NCBI RefSeq assembly: GCF_000284415.1
Contig: NC_017059.1
Coordinates: forward strand, 2,059,519 to 2,092,288
DNA: 32,770 bases
Direction: 5' to 3'
DNA from: Pararhodospirillum photometricum DSM 122
Lineage (GTDB): Bacteria; Pseudomonadota; Alphaproteobacteria; Rhodospirillales; Rhodospirillaceae
Part shown: positions 8,219 to 14,788 of the stretch, piece after piece
Numbering within the stretch: the stretch's first letter is position 1
How the letters are laid out: each line of letters begins with the position of its first letter
The notes under the pieces: generated by a model
The model's database searches: none
Seen by the model: the letters and a program-made list of their open reading frames with translations, nothing else
What the model was told of the DNA's origin: nothing
Made by a program: the position numbers and the translations under genes

Positions 8219-9139
8219 GGACACCTCGAAAAACCCTGGCTCTGAGCGGTGTCTGCTGATTCAATAAGCCCCAGGCCGTGTTGGAGGGAACGATGGGTCG
8301 GCAGCCTGGGTTCTTCGATCTTGAAGAGCGGTATGCGGAGTTGTCGAAGGCGGGCGACCCGCTGGAGAAGCTGCTGAGGGTGGTGAGCTTCGAGGCGTTC
8401 CGCTACCGGCTGGACAAGGCGTTGAACCGCAGCGACCGAGCCCGGGGCGGCCGTCCGCCCCATGACGCGGTTTTGATGTTTAAGATCCTGGTGCTTCAGG
8501 CGCTGTACAACCTGTCCGACGATCAGGCGGAGTTCATGATCAACGACCGCCTGACGTTCAAACGCTTTCTCGGCCTAGGGCTGGCGGACAAGGCGCCGGA
8601 CGCCAAGACGATCTGGCTGTTCCGCGAGACGCTGACCGAGAGCACGACAGCCGCCGCTTCCGCGAGGTGCTCGACAGCGGCAACACTGGTGCCGACGTCT
8701 GGGCAGATACCGCCTATCGCTCGCGCAAGAACGAGGAGTTCATGGCGAAACGGGGCCTGCGCTCGAAGGTCCATTTTCGCCGGGCACCGGGCAAACCACT
8801 GTCACAGGCCCACGCTAAGGCCAACGCCGCCCGCTCCAAGGTGCGCTCGGCCGTCGAGCATGTCTTCGCGTGCCAGAAAGGGCCGATGGCCCTCTTCGTC
8901 CGCACCATCGGCATCGCCAGGGCCAAAACCAAGATCGGCATGGCCAATCTCGTCTACAACATGCGCCGCCTAGTCTGGTGGGACGGGAGAACTGCGCCCG
9001 CATGACGGCCGAAAGGCCGAAGAGGGGGCCGTAACGGCCCAAATACCACGGAATTCAGACCGAAATAGCCCCCAGTCTCAGCTCGGGCGCCCCGTTTTCC
9101 TATCCAAACCGTCCAAAAACTCGGTTCTTCGAGGTGTCC
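8219..9139 (+). mobile_element. IS5-family element copy 2, internal deletion
   Basis: The copy is 921 bp, with both ends present: GGACACCTCGAAAAACC on the left and, reading inward from the right, GGACACCTCGAAGAACC. That is 16 of 17 matching. It is flanked by GCTC on both sides (8215-8218 and 9140-9143), a 4-bp target duplication as in the IS5 subgroup. Compared with copy 1, roughly 370 bp are missing from the middle of the transposase gene. It is therefore a non-autonomous derivative that could still be moved by an intact relative elsewhere. Confidence 0.88.
8293..9005 (+). pseudogene. IS5-family transposase, copy 2, internally deleted
   Basis: From the ATG at 8293 (MGRQPGFFDL) the frame matches copy 1 up to FRETLTE near 8640, where the deletion joins CTGACCGAG to AGCACGACAG. 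The frame is then lost. The C-terminal portion is readable in another frame from about 8667: EVLDSGNTGADVWADTAYRS, then AHAKANAARSKVRSAVEHVF and KIGMANLVYNMRRLVWWD. That preserves the last catalytic Asp/Glu region which copies 1 and 3 lack. Copies 1 and 2 together reconstruct nearly the full transposase sequence. Confidence 0.88.
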
Positions 9140-9301
9140 GCTCGCCTCTCAGGGGCTTCCGATTACGACGCCGTCTGCGACCTCGTCAGCGGAAAATTCG
9201 CCCTCCCTTGATCGCCAAACAGCCAACCCCGTGAGCAGTTACGCGGAAGCGGGATGTCAAGGCGCAATGCGCTATATACTCAAGCAGATGAGGAGAGAAA
9301 C

Positions 9302-10264
9302 ATGCATATCGTCGCAGTAACCCGCTGTAAAGATGAAGGTGATATTATCGAGTCATTCGTTCGACATACATTGCACTTTGTTGATGAAATGGTTGTTCTT
9401 GACAATGGGTCCGTTGATCGGAGCCTTGAAATTCTACGATCATTGCGGGCTGAAGGCCTCCCACTACATCTTTTTCAGCACATTGACGAGGTGTTGGCCC
9501 TAGACCTGCATTCCAATTGGCTATTCGAAATTGCGGTCGGGCACCTCAAGGCTGACTGGGTTCTTTTCCTCGATACCGACGAGTTCATCCGCATCCGCAC
9601 CCCGAACCTTGCGTTTCGCGACTGGCTCAACGCTACGCCAGACAATGAGCAGGGGATTAACGTCCTGTTGGAAAACTACCACCCACTAGCAGAGCAGTTA
9701 GCGTCGGGGCAGGCTAATGTTGTGAAACGGATCACACACCGATGGCCGTCCATGCCTCTCATCCCAAAGGTGTTTTACCGCCATTGCGGTGGGGTGCGGC
9801 CAACGATTTCAGCCGGACAGCATTACCTCAAGGCTGAGGGCGGTGTATTGCCGTGCCGCAATCAAGCGGATGTGGTTCTCTCGCACTTCAATGCCCGAAG
9901 CCCTTGGCAGTTGGCGCGCAAGGCCATGATAGGCTGGTTGCGGATGGAGGCAAGCGGCACAGACGCCAAAAACACAGGGATTGGGGCAAGCTACCGACAT
10001 ATGTTCGAACTGCTCAAGGACAGTCCTGATGTTTTCATGGTTCAGGTCATCGATCAGCGCGACGACTTGGTCTTCGATCCGTTACCCTACATGGGAGGGG
10101 ATCTGCAATACACCGAATCCGCTAACGAAATGGCTCTGTTCATTCAGGCTACCAGCGAGTTTGCTCTGCGGATTGCCAACCAGCATGGCCAGCGTGTTGA
10201 CAGCGATCCCACGGTGCTACAGCGCCTGCGGGCGCGTATCGCAGACGTGAGTCCTCTACTCTGA
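9302..10264 (+). CDS. Family-2-like glycosyltransferase
   Basis: The 320-residue protein starts at the ATG at 9302 (MHIVAVTRCKDEGDIIESF). GAGGAG lies about 8 nt upstream; an in-frame upstream start at 9254 lacks such a site. The N-terminal GT-A fold shows VTRCKDEGDIIESFVRH, then DEMVVLDNGSVDRSLEIL and the metal-binding DxD as LFLDTDEF near residues 97-104. The C-terminal half has HFNARSPWQLARKAMIGWLR. This is the pattern of small glycosyltransferase family 2 proteins that transfer sugars to surface polysaccharides; donor and acceptor are unknown. GC content is visibly lower than in the core genes to the right. It stands alone between two IS elements and looks acquired. Confidence 0.85.
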   Translation: MHIVAVTRCKDEGDIIESFVRHTLHFVDEMVVLDNGSVDRSLEILRSLRAEGLPLHLFQHIDEVLALDLHSNWLFEIAVGHLKADWVLFLDTDEFIRIRTPNLAFRDWLNATPDNEQGINVLLENYHPLAEQLASGQANVVKRITHRWPSMPLIPKVFYRHCGGVRPTISAGQHYLKAEGGVLPCRNQADVVLSHFNARSPWQLARKAMIGWLRMEASGTDAKNTGIGASYRHMFELLKDSPDVFMVQVIDQRDDLVFDPLPYMGGDLQYTESANEMALFIQATSEFALRIANQHGQRVDSDPTVLQRLRARIADVSPLL

Positions 10265-10317
10265 CCTTGGTATCGGTGGATCACAGAACGGATTTTAGAG
10301 CAGCGGTAATCAAAGCT

Positions 10318-10875
10318 GGACACCTCCGGAAACTGGCGTCTGGGTCTGGTTCGTGATTCCATAGGCGATCGGCTATTGGGGGGCGACAATGGCGGTTCAG
10401 ATTGGGTTCTGGGATGTCGAGCGTCGTCTGGCGGAACTTTCGGCGGAGGGCGATCCGCTGGAGACGCTGTCGAAGACGGTGGATTTCGAACTGTTCCGGC
10501 CGGTTCTGGAGCGTGCGGTCCGGCGACGGAGCGCGCCCTCGAAGGGCGGTCGGCCCGGCTTCGACGCGGTTTTGAAATTCAAAATGCTGGTCTTGCAGTC
10601 GCTGCACGGTCTGGCGCTGGGTCGGACGACGTATCTGGTGCGCGACCGGCTGAGCTGGATGCGGTTCTGCGGCCTGGGGCCGGGCGATGCGGTGCCGGAT
10701 GCCAACACTCTGTGGGACTTCCGCGAAGCGCTGATCACGGCCGGTGCGTTTGACGATCTGTTCCAGCGGCTCGACCGGGCGATCAGCGAGGCGGGCTATC
10801 TGCCGATGTCGGGGCAGATCGTCGACGCGACGCTGGTGTCGGCGCCGCGCCAACGCAATACCGAGGTCGAACAGA
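10318..10875 (+). mobile_element. Second IS5-type element, right part lost
   Basis: The left end GGACACCTCCGGAAACTGGC at 10318 shares its first nine bases with the IS of copies 1-3. It then diverges, so this is a related but distinct element. The element is interrupted near 10875 by IS256-family sequence, and its own right end does not appear later in the window. Confidence 0.7.
10389..10875 (+). pseudogene. IS5-type transposase (second kind), 3'-truncated
   Basis: The ATG at 10389 begins MAVQIGFWDVERRLAELSAE. The frame continues through GGRPGFDAVLKFKMLVLQSL, DANTLWDFREAL and MSGQIVDATLVSAPRQRNTE, the latter carrying the first catalytic Asp. At VEQ, near 10872, the family sequence ends and the frame enters the end of an IS256-type element. 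About half of the expected protein remains, without the second catalytic Asp and the Glu. Confidence 0.85.
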
Positions 10876-11556
10876 GGTCGTGTCCCATTGCGTGGTGTAA
10901 TAGGGTGGTCGCCGTTTTCTTTCCGGGAGGTTTGGCCGGAGTGATCAGGCCGCCGTGACGGACGGCAAGCATGAGAGGGGATCATCGCCCAAGGGGGCGA
11001 CGGATTCCAGTGTCATATAGCGGGCACGCTGGACGGCCCATTCGTCATTTTGCTCCATCAAGATGGCCCCGATCAGACGGGTGATGGCGGCTTCGTTGGG
11101 AAAGATCCCCACGACGTCCGTGCGGCGCTTGATCTCCCCGTTGAGGCGTTCGATGGGATTGGTGCTGTGGATTTTGGCCCGATGCTCCTTGGGGAAGGTC
11201 ATGTACGCCAAGACATCGCTTTCGGCCTCGTCAAGCAAGGCGGCAAGCTTGGGGACCTTGGGGCGCAGTTGGTCTGCCACCTGACGCCACTGCGCCCGGG
11301 CCGAAGCGACATCGTTTTGGGCGAAAGCCGTTCCGATAAAGGCGGCCACGACGCGCCGAGCGTTTTTGCCAGCATAAGAAAGAATAGTCCGCATGAAATG
11401 GACGCGACAGCGCTGCCAAGTGGCACAAAATACCTTGGAAACGGCGGATTTGATGCCTTCATGGGCGTCTGAAATGACCAATTTGACGCCTTTCAGGCCC
11501 CTTCGGTTCAGTTTGCGCAGGAAATCTGTCCAGAAGGGTTCCGCTTCCGACCGGCC
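10875..11556 (-). mobile_element. Second IS256-family element, left end kept, right end lost
   Basis: The kept end, near 10875, begins GAGGTCGTGTCCCATTGCGT, a terminal sequence familiar from IS256-type elements. It lies inside the second IS5-type element. The other end has been removed at 11557, where copy 3 of the first IS5-family element begins. No target duplication can be recovered. Confidence 0.75.
10945..11556 (-). pseudogene. IS256-family transposase, N-terminally truncated
   Basis: The minus-strand frame enters from the copy 3 junction at [20 protein letters not shown]. It continues with [20 protein letters not shown] (second catalytic Asp), [37 protein letters not shown] (catalytic Glu), and the C-terminus [15 protein letters not shown]. 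The N-terminal half with the first catalytic Asp is absent. This transposase is a different subgroup from the one at 4218-5487, with little similarity outside the motifs. Confidence 0.88.
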
Positions 11557-12014
11557 GGACACCTCGAAAAACCCTGGCTCTGAGCGGTGTCTGCTGATTC
11601 AATAAGCCCCAGGCCGTGTTGGAGGGAACGATGGGTCGGCAGCCTGGGTTCTTCGATCTTGAAGAGCGGTATGCGGAGTTGTCGAAGGCGGGCGACCCGC
11701 TGGAGAAGCTGCTGAGGGTGGTGAGCTTCGAGGCGTTCCGCTACCGGCTGGACAAGGCGTTGAACCGCAGCGACCGAGCCCGGGGCGGCCGTCCGCCCCA
11801 TGACGCGGTTTTGATGTTTAAGATCCTGGTGCTTCAGGCGCTGTACAACCTGTCCGACGATCAGGCGGAGTTCATGATCAACGACCGCCTGACGTTCAAA
11901 CGCTTTCTCGGCCTAGGGCTGGCGGACAAGGCGCCGGACGCCAAGACGATCTGGCTGTTCCGCGAGACGCTGACCGAGGCCAACGCGATCGAGAAGCTGT
12001 TCGCGGTGTTCGAC
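11557..12014 (+). mobile_element. IS5-family element copy 3, 3'-truncated
   Basis: The left end GGACACCTCGAAAAACC at 11557 is identical to copy 2, and the sequence is the same as copies 1 and 2 up to about 12014 (FAVFD). There it stops inside the transposase gene and joins an unrelated minus-strand gene. No right terminal repeat is present. Confidence 0.88.
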
Positions 12015-12197
12015 GGAGGGGAGGGACGAGGACGAGGGGAGGGACGAGGACGACGTGTCGTCGGCGGGCGGCAGTACCCGGGTTTGATCGGCCAGGGCTT
12101 GTCCCAGGGTATGGGCTGGCCGGCGCGCCGGCGGATCGCGGCGTGCTGGGCCGCGACTGGGGGAACGCGGCGCGTCGTCGGGGCTCCCTCCCGCTAA
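11631..12197 (+). pseudogene. IS5-family transposase, copy 3, N-terminal part
   Basis: The ATG at 11631 (MGRQPGFFDLEERYAELSKA) leads through the same N-terminal region as copies 1 and 2 to NAIEKLFAVFD. From there the frame reads the antisense of a neighbouring gene's repeat (GGEGRGRGEGRGRR...) until a stop at 12197. Only about the first 128 codons are IS-derived, and none of the complete catalytic triad is present. Confidence 0.85.
12015..12056. repeat. 18-bp tandem repeat at the IS junction
   Basis: A unit close to GAGGGGAGGGACGAGGAC occurs twice in a row, directly abutting the truncated end of IS5 copy 3. In the minus-strand gene it encodes a repeated Ser-rich hexapeptide. The repeat may have favoured the break. 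Confidence 0.75.
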
Positions 12198-12344
12198 CGG
12201 CGCTTCGGGTGGTGCCTCGGTCCAATCGTCGGCGGGGGGCGGCGGCCCGGGGTGCAGCATCGACGCCAGGGTGCGTCGTCGTGCCTCGCTCGACAAAGGG
12301 TCGTCACGGCCACCGGGGCGTCGGGGAGGGGCGCCGTCCGCCAT
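12015..12344 (-). pseudogene. Unknown Pro/Ser-rich gene, truncated by IS5 copy 3
   Basis: On the minus strand an ATG at 12344 is preceded by AGGAAAGGA at suitable spacing. It opens MADGAPPRRPGGRDDPLSSE. The 110 visible residues are low-complexity and rich in Pro, Ala, Arg and Ser, and they include SMLHPGPPPPADDWTEAPPE. Two tandem copies of a Ser-Ser-Leu-Pro-type segment come just before the junction with the IS. I do not recognise the family. The good ribosome site and the coding-like codon pattern argue that this is the 5' end of a real gene whose remainder was lost or moved. Confidence 0.5.
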
Positions 12345-12638
12345 GCCTTGGTCCTTTCCTGCGCGTCAATGGGGCGGGAGGGGGGCACCGCTCCCTGATG
12401 TCGGTCTGCTTTCTCCAGCAGAAGCCCACAGACTTTAGACCTTTTAGGGGCGGTTTGTCTTTTCGGGAAAAGCGGTGTCCCTGGCCTTTGGACAAAGTCC
12501 CACCCTTTCGCCTCTGGCATGAGGCGATCAAGCCGACTCTTTGTCGCCCCCTCGTGCGGGGGCGTCGGGTCAGCGAAGGGGGTGGGGGGGCTGTGCCTCC
12601 CCAGCCTGTGTCCGCGAGGGCTGCGCCGAGGATCAGCG
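12345..12638. other. Intergenic region downstream of the stress-protein gene
   Basis: I find no supported gene. The region contains the palindrome TGGGGGGGC/GCCTCCCCA at 12583-12603, placed where a terminator for the leftward genes would be. It also provides the presumed promoter and ribosome site of the truncated gene starting at 12344. Confidence 0.45.
12583..12603. repeat. Intergenic palindrome (TGGGGAGGC family), copy A
   Basis: TGGGGGGGC and GCCTCCCCA are separated by TGT, pairing over 9 bp with one G-T wobble. It belongs to the same family as the palindromes at 19277, 24382 and 25776. It lies just past the stop of the universal stress protein gene. Confidence 0.6.
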
Positions 12639-13154
12639 TCAGGTCAAAAGGTCGATTTCCTCGTCGGTAAGGCAGCCCGGGACCAAGGTCAGGGGAATGC
12701 GCAGGCGATTGACGTGGCGCCCGGTCAGGGCTCGGACCAACGGGCCCGGGTCGTCGCTTGCGGGGGCGGTGGCGAGCACCAGAATGGAAATGCTGGGATC
12801 TTCGTCAATGAGGCGCAGAACCTCGGTCAAGATCTCCCCTTCCCGGATGTGCACCGTGGGGGTTTCGCCGCGCTCGATCCGCACCACGGAAGCGGCGCGG
12901 TGGACGAGCTGTTCGGCTTTCTCTCGTGCCTCCTCGCGCATGAGCGAGCCCACGAACATCCACGGTCCGAGATCGGGGGGCGAGACGACGCTGACCAGCG
13001 CGACGCGACCATTGGTGCCCTGGGCGCGGCGCGCGGCAAAATGCAGCGCGGCGCGCATTTCGACGGAGTCATCGACCACAACCAAAAAAGTCCGCTCATC
13101 GGCCTGGGTTTCGGCGTGGTAGCGGGGATCGGGACCATCGGGAAGGATAAGCAT
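12639..13154 (-). CDS. Universal stress protein (UspA-like)
   Basis: The start is the ATG at 13154 (MLILPDGPDPRYHAE), with GGGAGG upstream; a start 45 nt further out lacks a site. The 171 residues show the UspA layout. FLVVVDDSVEMRAALHFAAR forms the first strand and helix, VALVSVVSPPD the second strand. PTVHIREGEILTEVLRLIDE comes near residue 105. ILVLATAPASDDPGPLVRAL stands where ATP-binding members have G-x-x-G, and here the Gly motif is poorly kept. The C-terminus is IPLTLVPGCLTDEEIDLL. It is therefore probably of the non-ATP-binding type. It lies 113 bp downstream of the rhodanese gene on the same strand and may be co-transcribed with it. Confidence 0.85.
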   Translation of the reverse strand: MLILPDGPDPRYHAETQADERTFLVVVDDSVEMRAALHFAARRAQGTNGRVALVSVVSPPDLGPWMFVGSLMREEAREKAEQLVHRAASVVRIERGETPTVHIREGEILTEVLRLIDEDPSISILVLATAPASDDPGPLVRALTGRHVNRLRIPLTLVPGCLTDEEIDLLT

Positions 13155-13267
13155 GGGGGACCTCCCTTGAGTCTCCGGCGGGTAAGCCGCTCTTCTCAAC
13201 GTTCAGGATGGCGGTGCTTGAGGAGGCTGACAACCCCCTGCGGTTGCCGCGCCGCACCAAATCGCCA

Positions 13268-13609
13268 TCAGTGTTCGAGCGAGCTGTTTTCGAGGGGGCC
13301 TCCCTCTTGGCGCCATGCCACCAGCCCTCCTTGCAGTCGGTGCAAGGATCCCGTGTATCCGGCGCGCTCCAACAGCTGAGCTGCCACCCCGCACCGCGCC
13401 CCCGAGAGGCAATTCAGCACGATATGGCGTGACGGATCGTGCGGGACCTTGCGGGGATCAAACTGGCTCAGGGGATTGGAGACCGCCCCGGGAATGTGTC
13501 CGGCGGCATATTCGTGCGGCTCGCGCACGTCAAAAACCATAGCGGATCCGTTCTCAACCCACGTCTGCACTTCGTGCGGAGCGGCCATGCTGACTTTGAC
13601 GCTGGACAT
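13268..13609 (-). CDS. Single-domain rhodanese
   Basis: The ATG at 13609 (MSSVKVSMAAPHEVQTWVE), with AAGGAA upstream, gives 113 residues, the usual size of a single-domain sulfurtransferase. It contains VFDVREPHEYAAGHIPGA, the CDC25-like loop and the active-site sequence NCLSGARCGVAAQLL, in which the first Cys is the expected persulfide carrier. LHRLQGGLVAWRQEGGPL closes the fold. It is divergent from the TusA-like gene at 13745 across a 135-bp shared upstream region, which suggests joint use in cytoplasmic sulfur transfer. It has no signal peptide. Confidence 0.9.
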   Translation of the reverse strand: MSSVKVSMAAPHEVQTWVENGSAMVFDVREPHEYAAGHIPGAVSNPLSQFDPRKVPHDPSRHIVLNCLSGARCGVAAQLLERAGYTGSLHRLQGGLVAWRQEGGPLENSSLEH

Positions 13610-13744
13610 CGTTGTTCCTTCCTTCGCCACCTTGCCCAACAGTCTCGGGGCTTCCATACCATGGAGGAACAGAACTTTACGGGATCCGGGGCTGGATGGA
13701 AAGCCCTAAATTTCTATGGAATAAGTGAGCTTAGAAAGGACGGT
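13610..13744. promoter_or_regulatory. Shared divergent promoter region, rhodanese/TusA
   Basis: These 135 bp separate two divergent genes for sulfur carriers. Ribosome sites AAGGAA (leftward) and AAAGGA (rightward) flank it. The right half, around 13705-13735, is AT-rich (AAATTTCTATGGAATAAG) and is the likely start of rightward transcription. No operator symmetry was obvious. Confidence 0.45.
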
Positions 13745-13993
13745 ATGATGAGTGACCCCAATCCCGTTTGCGACATCCTGGATGCTCGCGGTCTGACGTG
13801 CCCTCTTCCCGTGCTGCGCGCGCGAAAAAAGCTCCAGGGGTTGCCGGTGGGGGCGATTTTGGACATCCTGGCCACCGATCCAAGTTCGGTCGCCGATTTT
13901 CGCAATTTCTGCCGCCAAACCGGCGACACGTTGCTTGAGAGCGTCCAGGACGCCGAGGGCGTCTGGCATCACCGGGTGCGCAAGACTGGATGA
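13745..13993 (+). CDS. TusA-family sulfur carrier
   Basis: The 82-residue protein starts at tandem ATGs (13745 and 13748) after AAAGGACGGT. It has the family signature CDILDARGLTCPLPVLRARK, in which the Cys of C-P-x-P is the persulfide-carrying residue. The IlDiLATDPSSVADFRNFCR region follows. TusA-type proteins relay sulfur from cysteine desulfurase or rhodanese partners to tRNA thiolation or other acceptors. The divergent rhodanese is the obvious candidate partner. It converges with the pseudopilin gene that ends at 14050. Confidence 0.9.
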   Translation: MMSDPNPVCDILDARGLTCPLPVLRARKKLQGLPVGAILDILATDPSSVADFRNFCRQTGDTLLESVQDAEGVWHHRVRKTG

Positions 13994-14049
13994 GGCGCCG
14001 CCGCCGGGGCTCCCGGATCCCGCTCAAGAGACAGCAGGGGCGGCCGCGC

Positions 14050-14766
14050 TCATTGCAGAAAAAACACCGGGGTACATACCTGGGCCGCCCCGCTGGCATA
14101 GGTGCCATCGGCGTTTTTACACGCATCGGCGATGCCCACGCCGCTGCCCGGAAAACTGCTCATCACGATAAACCCCGAATCGGCATTGCCATCGTCGTAG
14201 CGGCTGTCGATTTCCATCGCCTGGGTCCCCGACAACACGTTGCGGGTGGGCGCCCCGCTGGGCGTGTCTTGCAACCGCAGCCAATGCCCGGTGCCTGCGG
14301 TGGTGCCAAAGCGGCCGTGGATGATGACAAAGGACAGCCCCGACAAGCGGGCCGGCAGGCTTGATGTTTCGACCGTATTGCCCGCGTCCAGGCGCACCCC
14401 GCTCAGGTAGCCGGCCGCGGCCAAGTGCTCCCAGGCGCGGGAGGACTCGTCACCGGCCGCGCCACTGACGCCAAGCCCCGCCGGGCCGATGATCCCGTTG
14501 CCGTTGCCGTTGGTCACGTGCGCCCCTCCGATGTAGACCGTGGCCTCTGGCGCATCGCCCGGCAGGGCCCCGTAGCGATCCTCAAAGGCCATGAAGGCGG
14601 CGCGCACCGCCTCCCACTGGCTCACGGTCATCTTGAGGCGGGTGCTGTCGATGAGCGTTTGCCCCTTGAGCACGCCGCCGATGAGCAGGCCCACCAGCAC
14701 CAGCACGACCGACATCTCGATCAGGGTGAAACCGTCGCGGGCGGCAGGAGGGCGCGGAAGGCACAT
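14050..14766 (-). CDS. Prepilin-like protein (pseudopilin)
   Basis: The 238-residue protein from the ATG at 14766 starts MCLPRPPAARDGFTLIEMSV. The class III leader ends at Gly before FTLIEMSVVLVLVGLLIGGV, with the conserved Glu at mature position 5. The rest is a globular domain with YGALPGDAPEATVYIGG and repeated Gly/Asn-rich loops, and two Cys near the C-terminus (DACKNADG and QVCTPVFF), probably a disulfide-bonded loop. It should be cleaved by the prepilin peptidase encoded two genes upstream and be inserted in the inner membrane or assembled in a pilus or pseudopilus. It follows the secretin gene by 22 bp. Confidence 0.85.
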   Translation of the reverse strand: MCLPRPPAARDGFTLIEMSVVLVLVGLLIGGVLKGQTLIDSTRLKMTVSQWEAVRAAFMAFEDRYGALPGDAPEATVYIGGAHVTNGNGNGIIGPAGLGVSGAAGDESSRAWEHLAAAGYLSGVRLDAGNTVETSSLPARLSGLSFVIIHGRFGTTAGTGHWLRLQDTPSGAPTRNVLSGTQAMEIDSRYDDGNADSGFIVMSSFPGSGVGIADACKNADGTYASGAAQVCTPVFFLQ

Positions 14767-14788
14767 GCGAGGGGAGGTCCTGCTGGGG

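Noticed and set aside
76..9139. Copies 1 and 2 of the IS5-type element as ends of a composite transposon carrying the ABC-3C module
   Set aside because: Copy 2 has its own GCTC duplication on both sides and copy 1 lacks one end, so they did not move as one unit in the present form.
9144..9230. Short frame ending SGASDYDAVCDLVSGKFALP after IS5 copy 2
   Set aside because: It could be the tail of a lost gene, but about 20 codons without a start or known motif are not enough to call a feature.
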